Shown here: piece by piece, positions 9,589 to 17,877 of the stretch
How positions within the stretch are numbered: position 1 is the stretch's first letter
Layout: each line of letters opens with the position of its first letter
NCBI GenBank assembly: GCA_002440665.1
Contig: DJUX01000040.1
Location: 1 to 50,017 of the forward strand
DNA: 50,017 bases
Source: Dechloromonas sp. UBA6271
GTDB taxonomy: Bacteria > Pseudomonadota > Gammaproteobacteria > Burkholderiales > Rhodocyclaceae
Direction of reading: 5' to 3'
The notes under the pieces: model-generated
The model's input: only the letters and a program-made list of their open reading frames with translations
What the model was told of the DNA's origin: nothing
The model's database searches: none
Translations under genes and position numbers: made by a program

Positions 9589-10568
9589 TGGCGGACCGCC
9601 ATTCGGGTCGCTTCGGCGACCGCTTCGAACAGGCTGCCCGGGTCGGCGCGGCCGCTGCCGGCGAGCTCCAGCGCCGTGCCGTGATCGACCGAAGTGCGGA
9701 TGATCGGCAAGCCGAGCGTGACGTTGATACCGTGGCCGAAGGTGGCGTACTTGAGCACGGTCAGGCCCTGATCGTGGTACATGGCAAGCACCGCATCGCC
9801 CCGCGCCAGCACCGGCGGCGTGAACATGGTGTCGGCCGGATGCGGGCCGGAAAGCTGCATGCCCTCGGCGCGCAGCTTATCGAGCACCGGGGTGATGATC
9901 TCGATCTCCTCGCGACCCAGATAACCGCCTTCGCCGGCATGCGGATTGAGGCCGGCGACCAGGATGCGCGGTTGCGCCAGGCCATATTTCCGTCTCAGGT
10001 CGGCATGCAGGATACGCAAGGTCTTCTCCAGGACGTCGGCGGTGATGGCGGCTGGTACGTCCTTCAGGGGTAGGTGTGTCGTCACCAGCGCGACGCGCAG
10101 CGGGCCGCGCTCGGTGGCACCGGCCAGCATCATGACGACGAGCGGCGTCCCGGTTTTTTCGGCCAGGTATTCGGTGTGGCCAATGAAATGGACACCGGCC
10201 TTGTTGATCACGCCTTTATGTACCGGCGCCGTCGCCATCGCCGCGAACTCGCCGCTTTGGCACCCCGCCAGCGCCCGGTCGAGCAGGGCCAGGACATGGG
10301 CGCCATTGGCCGGATCGAGCTGGCCGGCCACTGACGGAGACGCCAGCGGCACATGCAGTATGTCGAGGCTGTCGCGGTCGACCGGGTTTTGCGGGTCAAA
10401 ATCGCGGAACGCCACTTTCAGTCCAATGTCCTCGGCCCTCGCGGCGAGCAGGCCGCGGTCGCCAAGAATGACCGGGTGCCCCGGCCCGTCATAACCGGCC
10501 AGTCGTAGACAGAGTTCCGGCCCGATACCGGCCGGTTCGCCGCTGGTGACGGCGATGCGCGGCTGCAT
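9585..10568 (-). CDS. pdxA: 4-hydroxythreonine-4-phosphate dehydrogenase
   Basis: 327 residues, as usual for PdxA. It oxidises 4-phosphohydroxy-L-threonine in the DXP-dependent pyridoxal phosphate pathway. Motifs: VTSGEPAGIGPELCLRL at the N-terminus, the FIGHTEYLA stretch, the metal-binding MYHDQGLTVLKY, and SVDHGTALELAG near the C-terminus. Its ATG overlaps the surA stop by one base (TAATG) and its stop overlaps the rsmA start by four, so the genes are coupled. Confidence 0.96.
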   Translation of the reverse strand: MQPRIAVTSGEPAGIGPELCLRLAGYDGPGHPVILGDRGLLAARAEDIGLKVAFRDFDPQNPVDRDSLDILHVPLASPSVAGQLDPANGAHVLALLDRALAGCQSGEFAAMATAPVHKGVINKAGVHFIGHTEYLAEKTGTPLVVMMLAGATERGPLRVALVTTHLPLKDVPAAITADVLEKTLRILHADLRRKYGLAQPRILVAGLNPHAGEGGYLGREEIEIITPVLDKLRAEGMQLSGPHPADTMFTPPVLARGDAVLAMYHDQGLTVLKYATFGHGINVTLGLPIIRTSVDHGTALELAGSGRADPGSLFEAVAEATRMAVRQ

Positions 10569-11884
10569 TATTTCTCTTCGAGGCGGTTTTCGACGTAGGT
10601 GCGGTCGCGCAACTGGCGCAACCAGTCTTGGTAGGCCTCGTCCAACCGGCGCTCGCGCAGTGCCTGGCGGGCGGCGGCTCGCTTGCGATCTTCGGAAACG
10701 TCGCGCTGGCGGCGCTCGAGTACCTGGATCAGGTGCATGCCGAACTGGGATTGCACCACCGGACTGATCTGGTTGTCCTTCAGCGCATCCATCGCCTGCT
10801 CGAATGCCGGCACCGTATCGCCCGGGCTGATCCAGCCGAGGTCGCCGCCCTTGGCCGCCGAGCCATCCTGCGAATAGAGGCGCGCCAGTTCGGCGAAATC
10901 GCTGCCATTCACCAGACGTTCGCGGACGACTTCCATCTTGTGGCGCGCCTCGGTTTCGGACACCACTTCGTTGACGCGGATCAGGATGTGGCGCGCATGC
11001 GTCTGCTGGATCGAGGCCGGCCCGCTGCCGCCCCGCTTGCCGAGCAGCTTGACGATGTGGAACCCGGCCGAGGAGCGCAGCAGGTCGCTGACTTCGCCCG
11101 GCTGCAGGCGCGCTACCGTTTCGGCGTAGAGCGTCGGCAGGCGGTCGAGCTGGCGCCAGCCGAGGCTGCCGCCCTGCAGGGCATCCGGCGCATCGGAGAA
11201 GGTCGCTGTCAGCTCGGCGAAGTTCTCGCCGGCCTTCGCCCGCTTGAGCGCCTGCTCGCCACGCTGGCGGAGCTTCTGCAACTGCTCCGGACTGGCCGAT
11301 TCGGGCGCCCGCAGCAGGATGTGCGCCAGCTGGAACTCTTCGCCACCGCCGGTCGCGGTCTGATTGGCCAGGTAGAGGTCGATTTCGCCGTCGGAGATGA
11401 CGAGCTTGCTGTCCACCTCGCGCTCGCGCAGGCGCATCATCGTCATTTCGCCGCGGATTTCCTCGCGGAAACGCGCGTAGTTGATGCCGTCCTTTTCCAG
11501 CGCCTGACGGAATTGCTGCGGGGACATCTTGTTGTTGCCGGCAATGCGGCCGATCGCCTGGTCGAGCTGGTTGTCGTCGATGCGCAATCCGGAATCGCGG
11601 GCGAACTGCGTCTGGATGCGGTCCATGATCACGCGTTCAAGCAATTGCCGCTCAAGGACATCCTGCGGCGGCAGCGACGTGCCCTGCTTCTGCAATTGCT
11701 TGAGCGCCGCGTCGAGACGGATGCGCAGATCGTAGAGTGTGATGACCTCGTCACCGACGACGGCGACGATGCGATCAGCCTCAACCGGCTCGGCAGGTGC
11801 TGCGCCGACGGGGGTCGAGCAGATGCCGATCAGCGAGAAGACAAGAACGAGAAGGCGGCGAATATAAGTGTGCATGGCGGTCAT
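10568..11884 (-). CDS. surA: Periplasmic chaperone / peptidyl-prolyl isomerase SurA
   Basis: 438 residues. A signal peptide (ending near residue 29, VGA-AP) is followed by the SurA N-terminal chaperone domain (about 38-180, beginning DRIVAVVGDEVIT) and two parvulin domains (about 183-285 and 295-395; FQLAHILLRAPES, HARHILIRVNEV, DGSAAKGGDLGWISPG). It escorts unfolded outer-membrane proteins, including LptD, to the BAM complex. Start at 11884: ATGA overlaps the lptD stop. An internal ATG at 11875 (MHTYIRR) is also possible. Confidence 0.95.
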   Translation of the reverse strand: MTAMHTYIRRLLVLVFSLIGICSTPVGAAPAEPVEADRIVAVVGDEVITLYDLRIRLDAALKQLQKQGTSLPPQDVLERQLLERVIMDRIQTQFARDSGLRIDDNQLDQAIGRIAGNNKMSPQQFRQALEKDGINYARFREEIRGEMTMMRLREREVDSKLVISDGEIDLYLANQTATGGGEEFQLAHILLRAPESASPEQLQKLRQRGEQALKRAKAGENFAELTATFSDAPDALQGGSLGWRQLDRLPTLYAETVARLQPGEVSDLLRSSAGFHIVKLLGKRGGSGPASIQQTHARHILIRVNEVVSETEARHKMEVVRERLVNGSDFAELARLYSQDGSAAKGGDLGWISPGDTVPAFEQAMDALKDNQISPVVQSQFGMHLIQVLERRQRDVSEDRKRAAARQALRERRLDEAYQDWLRQLRDRTYVENRLEEK

Positions 11885-14427
11885 TGTGTCGTGAGCAGGC
11901 TGCTGGAGGTGGACAACTCATTGGTCTTGCCGTAACCGGGGATGGAGCGACGCAGCAGGTTGATCGGGTTGGAACCGATGCTGCCGAAATCGTTGAGCTC
12001 GAGCTGCAGGAACAGCGTGGTATTGGGCGACCCGGCGATCGCCTCCAGGCGTTGTGCGACGGCGCGCAGCGCCCAGCAACCGGCGTTGTATTCGAAGCCG
12101 GCAATGGCTTCGAGCAACTGGTTTTCGCCGAGGAACGAGTAATTGTAGCGGCCGACGGCATAAAAATTCGCGCCCAACGGCCACTGACCGGAAATATCGA
12201 TCTGGTCGACCGTGGGCAGCATCGTCACCGTATCGCGTGTATAGCGATAGCCAGCACTGATCACCTTCCCCAGTTCCGGCTGGTAGCGCAGGCCGACCGA
12301 AAAGCGCTCATTGACGCTGTCGCGATAGTTGTATTCCCAAGCGGCATCGGCGTAAGTCTTGGGCAGCACCAGACCACTGACGGCCGAAATGATGCTGGAA
12401 TAGCCTTCCGGCTGTTGCGATTGACCGGGCAACGTCACCTTGCCCGGCCTGAAGTAATAGACCTGGCCGACCATCGCCCGCAGCTTCTCGACCCCCGTCG
12501 CGCCGTCGAGCATGCGCGTGGTGAGGGCAGCGGTCAGCTGGTTGGCGTCATTGATGCGGTCATAGCCGCTATAGCGGTTCTCGGAAAAGATCTGGGCAAA
12601 GTTGAAATCCGACTGGTAGGTATCGAAGATCGGGATATTGCTCTGATTCTTGTACGGAATATTGACGTAGTAAAGGCGCGGTTCGAGTGTCTGGATGAAG
12701 GGCTTGTCGAGTACGCTGGTGTCGCGTTCGAAAATCACGCTGGAATCCACCGTCACGGTCGGCATGACCCGGCTGATGTTGGTCGGATCGCTGGCCGCCG
12801 GTTGATTGTTCAACACGTACTGCGTGGCGTGGAGACCGACCTTGGGTACGAAGTTGAACGAGGGATGCACAATGGGCAGCGCGACCTGCGGGTACACCAC
12901 CACGCGGTCGCCCTGAACCTGTGTCGGATTGATGAAGCGCGAATACTGGCCGGCCAGGGTGAAATCCGTACCCAGCACATCGGGTCTGAAGCCGATGAGA
13001 TTGAGTTGCGGCTCGAGAAAATAGGGAACCGCGACCGGATTGGACGGGTCGGTCTGCAGCGTCTGAAACTGCTGAACCTGCAGGTTGGTCTGCAACCATG
13101 GAGTCGGCGTATAGCTGAGCATGAACTGTTGCGGTAACTGCACCTGCGAGGTCTGCACCAGCCGTGATGACAAGTCCTGGAAGTAGAAGTCGTCCGACAC
13201 GCGGCTGTAGTTCACTGTCGCCGAAAATCCGCGCCCGAGGGTCTGCTGGTGCTGCAACAGGTAGGCGTAGCGCTCGCGTTCCGCCATCTGGTCATACGGC
13301 ATGTACTCGACCCGTGCGGTGCCGCGATAGTTGAAATCGATATACTGCGCGTCGGCACCAAGCTGGAATCCACGCTTGCTCATGTAGCGCGGATAGATGG
13401 TCGCATCGTAATTCGGGGCAATGTTCCAGTAATACGGAACGGTCAGATCCAGGCCGTCACGTGTGGAAGTGGCGAAAAACGGATGCAGAAAACCCGAATG
13501 GCGCTCGTGGTTCAGCGAGAAGGTGGCCGCCGGCAAATAAAAAACCGGGACATCCTTGAACCGGAATACCGCATTTCTTGCATCGCCGACTTCCTGATCG
13601 TAATCGAGATGCACTTCGGAGGCGCGCATATACCAGTCCGTGGCGCCCGGCTTGCAGGTCGAGTACGTGGTATCGAACAGGGTGACCTGGTTTTCGCCCT
13701 CGAACTCGGCCCGCTCGGCAGTTCCGCTGGCTATGGACGGACGGCGTTCCGGCGCCACGGTCGGCAGGCCGTAGCTGTTGGGCACGTTGAGCATCATCGG
13801 CGCGCCGGAGGTCACTGCATTGGAAGTGGATGCTGTGGCAAGGATCACCTGCGGCCGATAGAACTTGCTCGTGACTTCCCGGACGATGTAAAAATCCGGC
13901 TTTTCGGCAAATCCGACCTGCTCGGATAGCTGCAGGCGGAGATGCGGCGTGTTGATCTCCTGGCCTTCCTGCAACATGCGCGCGCTACCGGTCACTTCGA
14001 CCTCGTCGTCGAGCGGCCAATAGGTCATCTTGTCGCCGAAGAACAGGGATCCCGCCCGGCGCAACTCGACTTCGCCGGTACCCTCGGCGACCACCTCGGT
14101 GCGACCTTCAAGGCGGTCGGCGACGACAAACAGCGGGTAGGCGACATCCTTCACCGGTTCAACCGGGTACGGAACCCCCACGCCCGGCACCAGCGGCTGC
14201 TTCTTGCGGCCCATGACATTGAAGCGGCGCTCGCTGCGCAGGTACAACGGCCAGGCGTCGTCCAGCGGCTCGACACTGCCCATTGGCACAACTTCCGGCT
14301 TCTGGCGCACGCTGGAGGCGTCAAGAAGCAGGACGTCCGTTTCCGGCGCGGCATGCGCCGCCGGCACAGCGGCGAACAGGCAGCAAACGAAAACGGCAAG
14401 CGGACGGCGGGCGAAACCGGTCATCAA
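11881..14427 (-). CDS. lptD: LPS-assembly outer-membrane protein LptD
   Basis: 848 residues. A signal peptide (ending AAHA, about residue 26) is followed by an N-terminal OstA-like beta-jellyroll domain (about 90-230, with LFVVADRLEGRTEVVAEGTG) and a C-terminal beta-barrel. With LptE it inserts lipopolysaccharide into the outer leaflet. The mature protein shows only two cysteines, C258 (TYSTCKPG) and C784 (NAGCWALR). E. coli LptD has four, so a single long-range disulphide is expected. It heads the lptD-surA-pdxA-rsmA operon. Confidence 0.95.
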   Translation of the reverse strand: MMTGFARRPLAVFVCCLFAAVPAAHAAPETDVLLLDASSVRQKPEVVPMGSVEPLDDAWPLYLRSERRFNVMGRKKQPLVPGVGVPYPVEPVKDVAYPLFVVADRLEGRTEVVAEGTGEVELRRAGSLFFGDKMTYWPLDDEVEVTGSARMLQEGQEINTPHLRLQLSEQVGFAEKPDFYIVREVTSKFYRPQVILATASTSNAVTSGAPMMLNVPNSYGLPTVAPERRPSIASGTAERAEFEGENQVTLFDTTYSTCKPGATDWYMRASEVHLDYDQEVGDARNAVFRFKDVPVFYLPAATFSLNHERHSGFLHPFFATSTRDGLDLTVPYYWNIAPNYDATIYPRYMSKRGFQLGADAQYIDFNYRGTARVEYMPYDQMAERERYAYLLQHQQTLGRGFSATVNYSRVSDDFYFQDLSSRLVQTSQVQLPQQFMLSYTPTPWLQTNLQVQQFQTLQTDPSNPVAVPYFLEPQLNLIGFRPDVLGTDFTLAGQYSRFINPTQVQGDRVVVYPQVALPIVHPSFNFVPKVGLHATQYVLNNQPAASDPTNISRVMPTVTVDSSVIFERDTSVLDKPFIQTLEPRLYYVNIPYKNQSNIPIFDTYQSDFNFAQIFSENRYSGYDRINDANQLTAALTTRMLDGATGVEKLRAMVGQVYYFRPGKVTLPGQSQQPEGYSSIISAVSGLVLPKTYADAAWEYNYRDSVNERFSVGLRYQPELGKVISAGYRYTRDTVTMLPTVDQIDISGQWPLGANFYAVGRYNYSFLGENQLLEAIAGFEYNAGCWALRAVAQRLEAIAGSPNTTLFLQLELNDFGSIGSNPINLLRRSIPGYGKTNELSTSSSLLTTQ

Positions 14428-14473
14428 GGCAATCAGGAAAGGGCCTGGACCGGAACGGCCGGAACCCGAGTGT

Positions 14474-14491
14474 TAAAATCGCGCCATTTTA
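14474..14491. promoter_or_regulatory. Back-to-back -10 boxes of divergent lptD and amgK promoters
   Basis: TAAAAT (14474-14479) on the + strand and its mirror ATTTTA (14486-14491) are separated by CGCGCC, so both strands read TAAAAT followed by a GC-rich discriminator. The + box lies 36 bases before amgK, and the - box lies 58 bases before lptD. No clear -35 boxes were found. The two start sites would overlap, so only one polymerase could use the site at a time (inference). Confidence 0.5.
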
Positions 14492-14515
14492 CAACGAACC
14501 GAACCCTGCCCGCTT

Positions 14516-15541
14516 ATGCAAGCCACGCCACGCGATCAACTTGTTACCGACTGGGTTACCAGTCGCTTTCCCGAACAATCCGTCCACATCACCCCGGCCT
14601 CGGCCGATGCCAGCTTCCGCCGCTATTTCCGGCTGACCTGGCCGGACGGCCAGACGCGCATATTGATGGACGCCCCGCCGGAAAAGGAGGACTGCAAGCC
14701 CTTCATCCACGTCGCCGGCCTGCTCGCCAAGGCTGATCTGGCCGCGCCGCGCATTCTCGACAAGGATCTCGACAACGGTTTCCTGGTGCTGACCGACCTC
14801 GGCCGCATCGGTTATCTCGACGCGCTGAACGCCGATCTGTCGCTGGCCGACATGCTGATCCGCCCGGTGCTCGACGTGCTGGTGCAATGGCAGTTGTCGT
14901 CGAAAGCGAGCACCCTGCCGCCCTACGACGCCACCCTGTTGCGCCGCGAACTCGATCTTTTCCCGGAATGGTTCATCGGCCGCCACCTTGGCGTGGAACT
15001 GGACGACAGCGAAAAGACCATGCTCGACCGGACCTTCAAGTTCCTGATCAACTCGGCGCTGGCCCAGCCCAAGGTCTTCGTCCATCGCGACTTCATGCCG
15101 CGCAACCTCATGGTCGTCGAGAGCGAAGCACGCCTGACGCCAGGCATCATCGACTTCCAGGATGCCGTCTATGGCCCGATCACCTACGACGTCGTCTCGC
15201 TGTTCCGCGACGCCTTCATCTCCTGGGAAGAAGACCAGGAAATCGACTGGGTCATCCGCTACTGGGAAAAAGCCCGCGCCGCCGGCCTGCCGGTGCGCGA
15301 AGACTTCGGCGATTTCTGGCGCGATTACGAACTGATGGGCCTGCAGCGCCACCTCAAGGTGCTCGGCATCTTCTGCCGCCTCAAGTACCGCGACGGCAAG
15401 GAAAAATACAGCGAAGACCTGCCGCGCTTCATGAACTACGCCCGCAAGACTGCCCACCGCTACGTCCAGCTCAAGCCGCTGCTCAACCTGCTCGACAAGC
15501 TGGAAGGCAACACCGAGCAGATCGGCTACCGCCACAAGTAA
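14516..15541 (+). CDS. amgK: N-acetylmuramate/N-acetylglucosamine anomeric kinase
   Basis: 341 residues, aminoglycoside-phosphotransferase fold. It phosphorylates the anomeric position of MurNAc and GlcNAc for peptidoglycan recycling that bypasses de novo synthesis. The catalytic loop has H190, D192 and N197 (VHRDFMPRNLMV), and the metal-binding IDFQDAVYGP follows. The N-terminus has the ASADASFRRYFRL substrate/ATP region. It is paired with murU downstream, as in other organisms with the AmgK-MurU route, but a small membrane-protein gene separates them here. Only one base lies between its stop and the next start. Confidence 0.93.
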   Translation: MQATPRDQLVTDWVTSRFPEQSVHITPASADASFRRYFRLTWPDGQTRILMDAPPEKEDCKPFIHVAGLLAKADLAAPRILDKDLDNGFLVLTDLGRIGYLDALNADLSLADMLIRPVLDVLVQWQLSSKASTLPPYDATLLRRELDLFPEWFIGRHLGVELDDSEKTMLDRTFKFLINSALAQPKVFVHRDFMPRNLMVVESEARLTPGIIDFQDAVYGPITYDVVSLFRDAFISWEEDQEIDWVIRYWEKARAAGLPVREDFGDFWRDYELMGLQRHLKVLGIFCRLKYRDGKEKYSEDLPRFMNYARKTAHRYVQLKPLLNLLDKLEGNTEQIGYRHK

Positions 15542-15542
15542 A

Positions 15543-15899
15543 TTGCCAACCATCGGACTTCGCGACCAGCAATATCCACCAGCCCTGACCTCAGGGCTGT
15601 GGCTGAGTCTGCCCGTTCTCGCCGTCACGACCGTGATTTGGTTCGTCGGCATCAGTCGCCCCGGAATGTACTTGCTGATTGTTGCGGCCGCACTTTCGTT
15701 GCCGTGGAGTTTGTTCGGCGGATATATCGTTTGGCTAATTCTTTCGGCGCTCGCCGACATAACGAATTTCGACCCGTTCGCCGGTTTATATTGGGGAATC
15801 AGCAGCGCTGCCATTCTCGGTGCGCATCTGAATGGTTTCCTGCTTTTTTCCCGCCGCCAACCGGCACAACCGCCAATCACAACGACTGTGACGCAATGA
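15543..15899 (+). CDS. Small unrecognised membrane protein between amgK and murU
   Basis: 118 residues, beginning at a TTG one base after the amgK stop. I do not recognise the family. It has about three hydrophobic segments: LWLSLPVLAVTTVIWFVG, MYLLIVAAALSLPWSLFGGY with the following IVWLILSALA, and LYWGISSAAILGAHLNGFLL. It ends in a short polar tail (RRQPAQPPITTTVTQ). Its stop overlaps the murU start by 4 bp (ATGA), which argues that it is translated. Codon use is more AT-rich than in amgK or murU. It could be an insertion into the operon or a membrane partner in MurNAc handling; nothing decides between these. Confidence 0.65.
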   Translation: MPTIGLRDQQYPPALTSGLWLSLPVLAVTTVIWFVGISRPGMYLLIVAAALSLPWSLFGGYIVWLILSALADITNFDPFAGLYWGISSAAILGAHLNGFLLFSRRQPAQPPITTTVTQ

Positions 15900-16582
15900 A
15901 AGCAATGATCCTCGCCGCCGGCCGAGGCGAACGCATGCGGCCGCTGACCGACCACACGCCCAAGCCACTGCTGCTGGCCGGCGGCAAGCCGCTCATAGTC
16001 TGGCACCTGGAACGACTGGCGGCGGCGGGGTTCAGGGAAATTGTCGTCAACCACGCCCATCTCGGTTCGCTTATCGAAGCGAGTTTGGGCGATGGAGCGC
16101 AGTGGGGTCTGCACATTCAGTATTCGCCCGAACCGCCGGGTGCGCTGGAAACCGCCGGCGGCATTGCCTCTGCCCTGCCGCTGCTCGCTGACGAGCCTTT
16201 TCTGGTAGTCAATGGTGACGTTTATTGCGATATGGATTTTGGCCATTTTTTTGGGTCGACCGCAACCGGCGCCCATCTAGTCATGGTGGCGAACCCCGCT
16301 CACCATAGCGTCGGCGATTTCAGCCTGGACGGCAATCGCGTCATTTACGCCAACGGTGAGCAAACGCTCACCTACGCCGGCATTGGCGTGTTTTCGCCCG
16401 CTTTCTTCGCCGGGGTAAAGCCCGGCACGGTGATGAAGCTGCGCCCTTTGCTCGACGCCGCCATCGCCGCCGGCACGCTAACCGGGGAACACTTCGCCGG
16501 CCGTTGGGTCGATGTAGGTACGCCGCAACGCCTTGCGGAATTAGACCTTGAACTTCGGGATCAGGAACTCAAAAACGCATGA
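15896..16582 (+). CDS. murU: N-acetylmuramate alpha-1-phosphate uridylyltransferase
   Basis: 228 residues, nucleotidyltransferase fold. It makes UDP-MurNAc from the AmgK product, the second step of the recycling shortcut. The nucleotide-binding signature is MILAAGRGERMRPLTDHTPK, and the metal-binding NGDVYCDMDF and the C-terminal GRWVDVGTPQRL follow. The ATG at 15896 overlaps the previous stop by 4 bp; the longer open frame upstream is only a shadow of that gene. Its own stop overlaps pepP by 4 bp. Confidence 0.93.
   Translation: MKAMILAAGRGERMRPLTDHTPKPLLLAGGKPLIVWHLERLAAAGFREIVVNHAHLGSLIEASLGDGAQWGLHIQYSPEPPGALETAGGIASALPLLADEPFLVVNGDVYCDMDFGHFFGSTATGAHLVMVANPAHHSVGDFSLDGNRVIYANGEQTLTYAGIGVFSPAFFAGVKPGTVMKLRPLLDAAIAAGTLTGEHFAGRWVDVGTPQRLAELDLELRDQELKNA
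16255..16266 (-). repeat. GTTGCGGTCGAC word, copy in murU
   Basis: Exact copy on the minus strand, followed there by CC and seven A. On the coding strand it spells part of Ser-Thr-Ala-Thr. Confidence 0.6.
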
Positions 16583-17877
16583 CCCACGCCCACTCTCTCG
16601 CCCGCCGCAAGCGCCTGCTGAAGGCCATCGGCGACGGCGTCGCCATCGTGCCGACGGCGCCGGAAGTCATCCGCAACCGCGACGCGCATCACCTCTATCG
16701 CTTCGACAGCTACTTCTGGTACCTGACCGGCTTCCCCGAGCCGGAAGCGGTCGTCGTGCTGATCGGCGGCAAGAAACCCAAATCCATCCTCTTCTGCCGC
16801 GAAAAACACGAGGAACGGGAAATCTGGGACGGCTACCGCTACGGCCCGAAAGCCGCGAAAACCGCCTTCGGTTTCGACGCCGCCTATCCCATCGAGCAAC
16901 TCGACAAAAAACTGGCCGAATTCCTCGTCGACCGCGACACGCTGTGGCACGCCATCGGCCACGACGCCGCGTGGGATGCCCGGATCGCCAAGGCGCTCAA
17001 CGAAGTCCGCGCCCAGACCCGGGCCGGCAAACGTGCCCCGCGTGCCATCCACGACCTGCGCGCCGAACTCGACGCCATGCGCCTAATCAAGGACGCCGCC
17101 GAAGCCGACATCCAGCAACGCTCGGCCGACATCGCCAGCGCCGGCCACGCCCGCGCCATGCGTGCCTGCCGCCCCGGCGTCGCCGAGTACGAACTCGAAG
17201 CCGAGCTGACCTACGAATTCCGCAAGCGCGGCGCCGATGCCCACGCCTACACCCCGATCGTCGCCGGCGGCGCCAACGCCTGCGTGCTGCACTACGTCTC
17301 CAACGACAAAATCCTCAACGACCACACCCTGGTCCTGATCGATGCCGGCTGCGAGGTCGAGGGCTACGCAGCGGACATCACCCGGACTTTCCCGGTGAAC
17401 GGCCGCTTCAACGGCGCCCAGAAGGACGTCTACGAAATCGTCCTCGCCGCGCAGGCGGCCGCCATAGAAGCCACCGCTCCCGGCCGCCATTTCATGGAAG
17501 GCCACGACGCCGCCGTGCGCGTGCTGACCCAAGGCCTCGTTGATCTCAAGCTACTCAGCGGCGACCTCGACAACCTGATCGACAAGGGCGACTACAAGCG
17601 CTTCTACATGCACCGCACCGGCCACTGGCTCGGCCTCGACGTGCACGACGCCGGCGAATACAAGGTCGGCGACGAATGGACCCGGCTTGTTCCGGGCATG
17701 ACGCTGACCGTCGAACCCGGCCTCTACATTCGCCCCGGCGCCGATATTCCGCCGGCGCTGGCTGGCATCGGCATCCGCATCGAGGACGACGTCCGGGTCA
17801 CCGAAAGCGGTTGCGATGTCTTCACCACCGCGCCGAAAACCGTCGCCGAAATCGAGGAAGTCATGCGCCATGACTGA
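16579..17877 (+). CDS. pepP: Xaa-Pro aminopeptidase P
   Basis: 432 residues (E. coli PepP 441). It removes N-terminal residues that precede proline. The creatinase-type N-domain spans about 1-165 and the pita-bread catalytic domain the rest. The five metal ligands are visible: D255 (LIDAGCEVEG), D266 (AADITRTF), H349 (GHWLGLDVHD), E379 (TVEPGLYI) and E402 (IRIEDDVRVT), each 4-5 positions from the E. coli residues. ATGA overlap with murU and an 8-bp overlap with ubiH mark one transcription unit. Confidence 0.95.
   Translation: MTHAHSLARRKRLLKAIGDGVAIVPTAPEVIRNRDAHHLYRFDSYFWYLTGFPEPEAVVVLIGGKKPKSILFCREKHEEREIWDGYRYGPKAAKTAFGFDAAYPIEQLDKKLAEFLVDRDTLWHAIGHDAAWDARIAKALNEVRAQTRAGKRAPRAIHDLRAELDAMRLIKDAAEADIQQRSADIASAGHARAMRACRPGVAEYELEAELTYEFRKRGADAHAYTPIVAGGANACVLHYVSNDKILNDHTLVLIDAGCEVEGYAADITRTFPVNGRFNGAQKDVYEIVLAAQAAAIEATAPGRHFMEGHDAAVRVLTQGLVDLKLLSGDLDNLIDKGDYKRFYMHRTGHWLGLDVHDAGEYKVGDEWTRLVPGMTLTVEPGLYIRPGADIPPALAGIGIRIEDDVRVTESGCDVFTTAPKTVAEIEEVMRHD

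Noticed and set aside
14489..16276. 595-codon minus-strand frame opposite amgK and murU
   Set aside because: Its composition is that of a shadow frame and it contains no domain; the plus-strand genes are clear.
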